Below are positions 5,862 through 6,034 of a DNA stretch of 6,034 nt, one piece after another. Made by a program: the position numbers and the translations under genes. How positions within the stretch are numbered: position 1 is the stretch's first letter; every line of letters begins with the position of its first letter. Source of the stretch: Myxococcales bacterium (lineage in GTDB: Bacteria; Myxococcota_A; Polyangia; Polyangiales; Polyangiaceae). The notes under the pieces were generated by a model. It had not been told where the DNA came from. It made no database searches and saw only the letters and a program-made list of their open reading frames with translations. The stretch spans positions 1-6,034 of the forward strand of contig JAAFHJ010000320.1 of assembly GCA_013298325.1 (NCBI GenBank), written 5' to 3'.

Positions 5862-6034
5862 ATGAACCTTCGCGCATTCCCTCTCGCTTCCGCGATGGCC
5901 CTCGCCGCTGCATTTCTCGCCCCCGCCTGCGGGTCGACCACCGACAGCGTCTTCGACGGAGGCAACAGCAGCGGCACCGGCGACGCGACGACCGACGGCG
6001 GAACCGGCACCAATGATGCGAGCGACGGCTCGCC
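5862..6034 (+). CDS. N-terminal part of predicted lipoprotein with low-complexity linker (3' end outside window)
   Basis: ATG 5862 opens a frame that runs off the right edge with no stop, showing 57 full codons. The N-terminus MNLRAFPLASAMALAAAFLA has a charged start and a hydrophobic core, and is followed by PAC-GS, placing a probable lipidated Cys at residue 23. Pro at -2 makes the lipobox imperfect, so Sec/SPI export is an alternative. After Cys23 the sequence is almost entirely Gly, Ser, Thr, Asp and Asn, including TTDGGTGTNDASDG. Such flexible acidic linkers are common after the anchor in exported proteins of large-genome myxobacteria, usually ahead of a folded domain that here lies beyond the window. 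The product's function cannot be told. An ATG at 5851 is out of frame. The upstream GGTGG (5853-5857) is at best a weak ribosome binding site. The gene diverges from the minus-strand lipoprotein across 101 bases. Confidence 0.8.
   Translation, partial: MNLRAFPLASAMALAAAFLAPACGSTTDSVFDGGNSSGTGDATTDGGTGTNDASDGS

Noticed and set aside
5035..5865. Plus-strand open frame (276 codons) across the minus-strand lipoprotein
   Set aside because: Its translation is Arg/Gly/Val/Asp-rich with no recognisable domain. The opposite strand has a clean lipoprotein signal and a structured mature sequence.
1..6034. CRISPR array, tRNA, integrase, insertion sequence or phage gene
   Set aside because: I saw no regularly spaced repeats, cloverleaf-like sequence, transposase motif or terminal inverted repeats on either strand.

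Overview
The window is a compact, high-G+C bacterial segment with strongly C/G-ending codons. It combines a conserved translation-modification pair with genes I do not recognise, and two lipoproteins of which one has a Gly/Asp/Thr-rich low-complexity linker after the lipid-anchor cysteine. This style suggests a Myxococcota-like organism (Polyangia type), but that is an inference from style; no phylogenetic marker was compared.

Layout. Positions 3-590 (+) hold the 3' end of a gene entering from the left. Its visible part carries a Cys...His arrangement resembling a transglutaminase-like fold. After a 75-base gap comes a tight same-strand run of four genes: prmA (666-1574, ribosomal protein L11 methyltransferase), rsmE (1579-2328, 16S rRNA m3U1498 methyltransferase), a 496-residue unknown protein (2342-3832) and a 387-residue unknown protein (3832-4995). 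The gaps are 4 and 13 bases, and the last junction is a one-base stop/start overlap (TAATG). An operon is therefore likely. A two-tier inverted repeat at 4999-5050 separates the run from a convergent gene (5074-5760, -), a lipoprotein with a probable OB-like beta barrel. A 101-base divergent intergenic region (5761-5861) then leads to the start of a second lipoprotein (5862 to window end, +).

How they fit. PrmA and RsmE are both S-adenosylmethionine-dependent enzymes that modify the large-subunit stalk protein L11 and small-subunit rRNA. They are often neighbours in bacteria. The two unknown proteins appear co-transcribed with them, and the second is probably translationally coupled to the first, so the unknown pair likely acts together. 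I see no catalytic motif in either, and no sequence evidence links them to ribosome modification beyond position.

I found no tRNA, rRNA, CRISPR array, insertion sequence, phage gene or recognisable defence system. The least explained content is the coupled unknown pair at 2342-4995. There is no gene-free stretch longer than about 100 bases.
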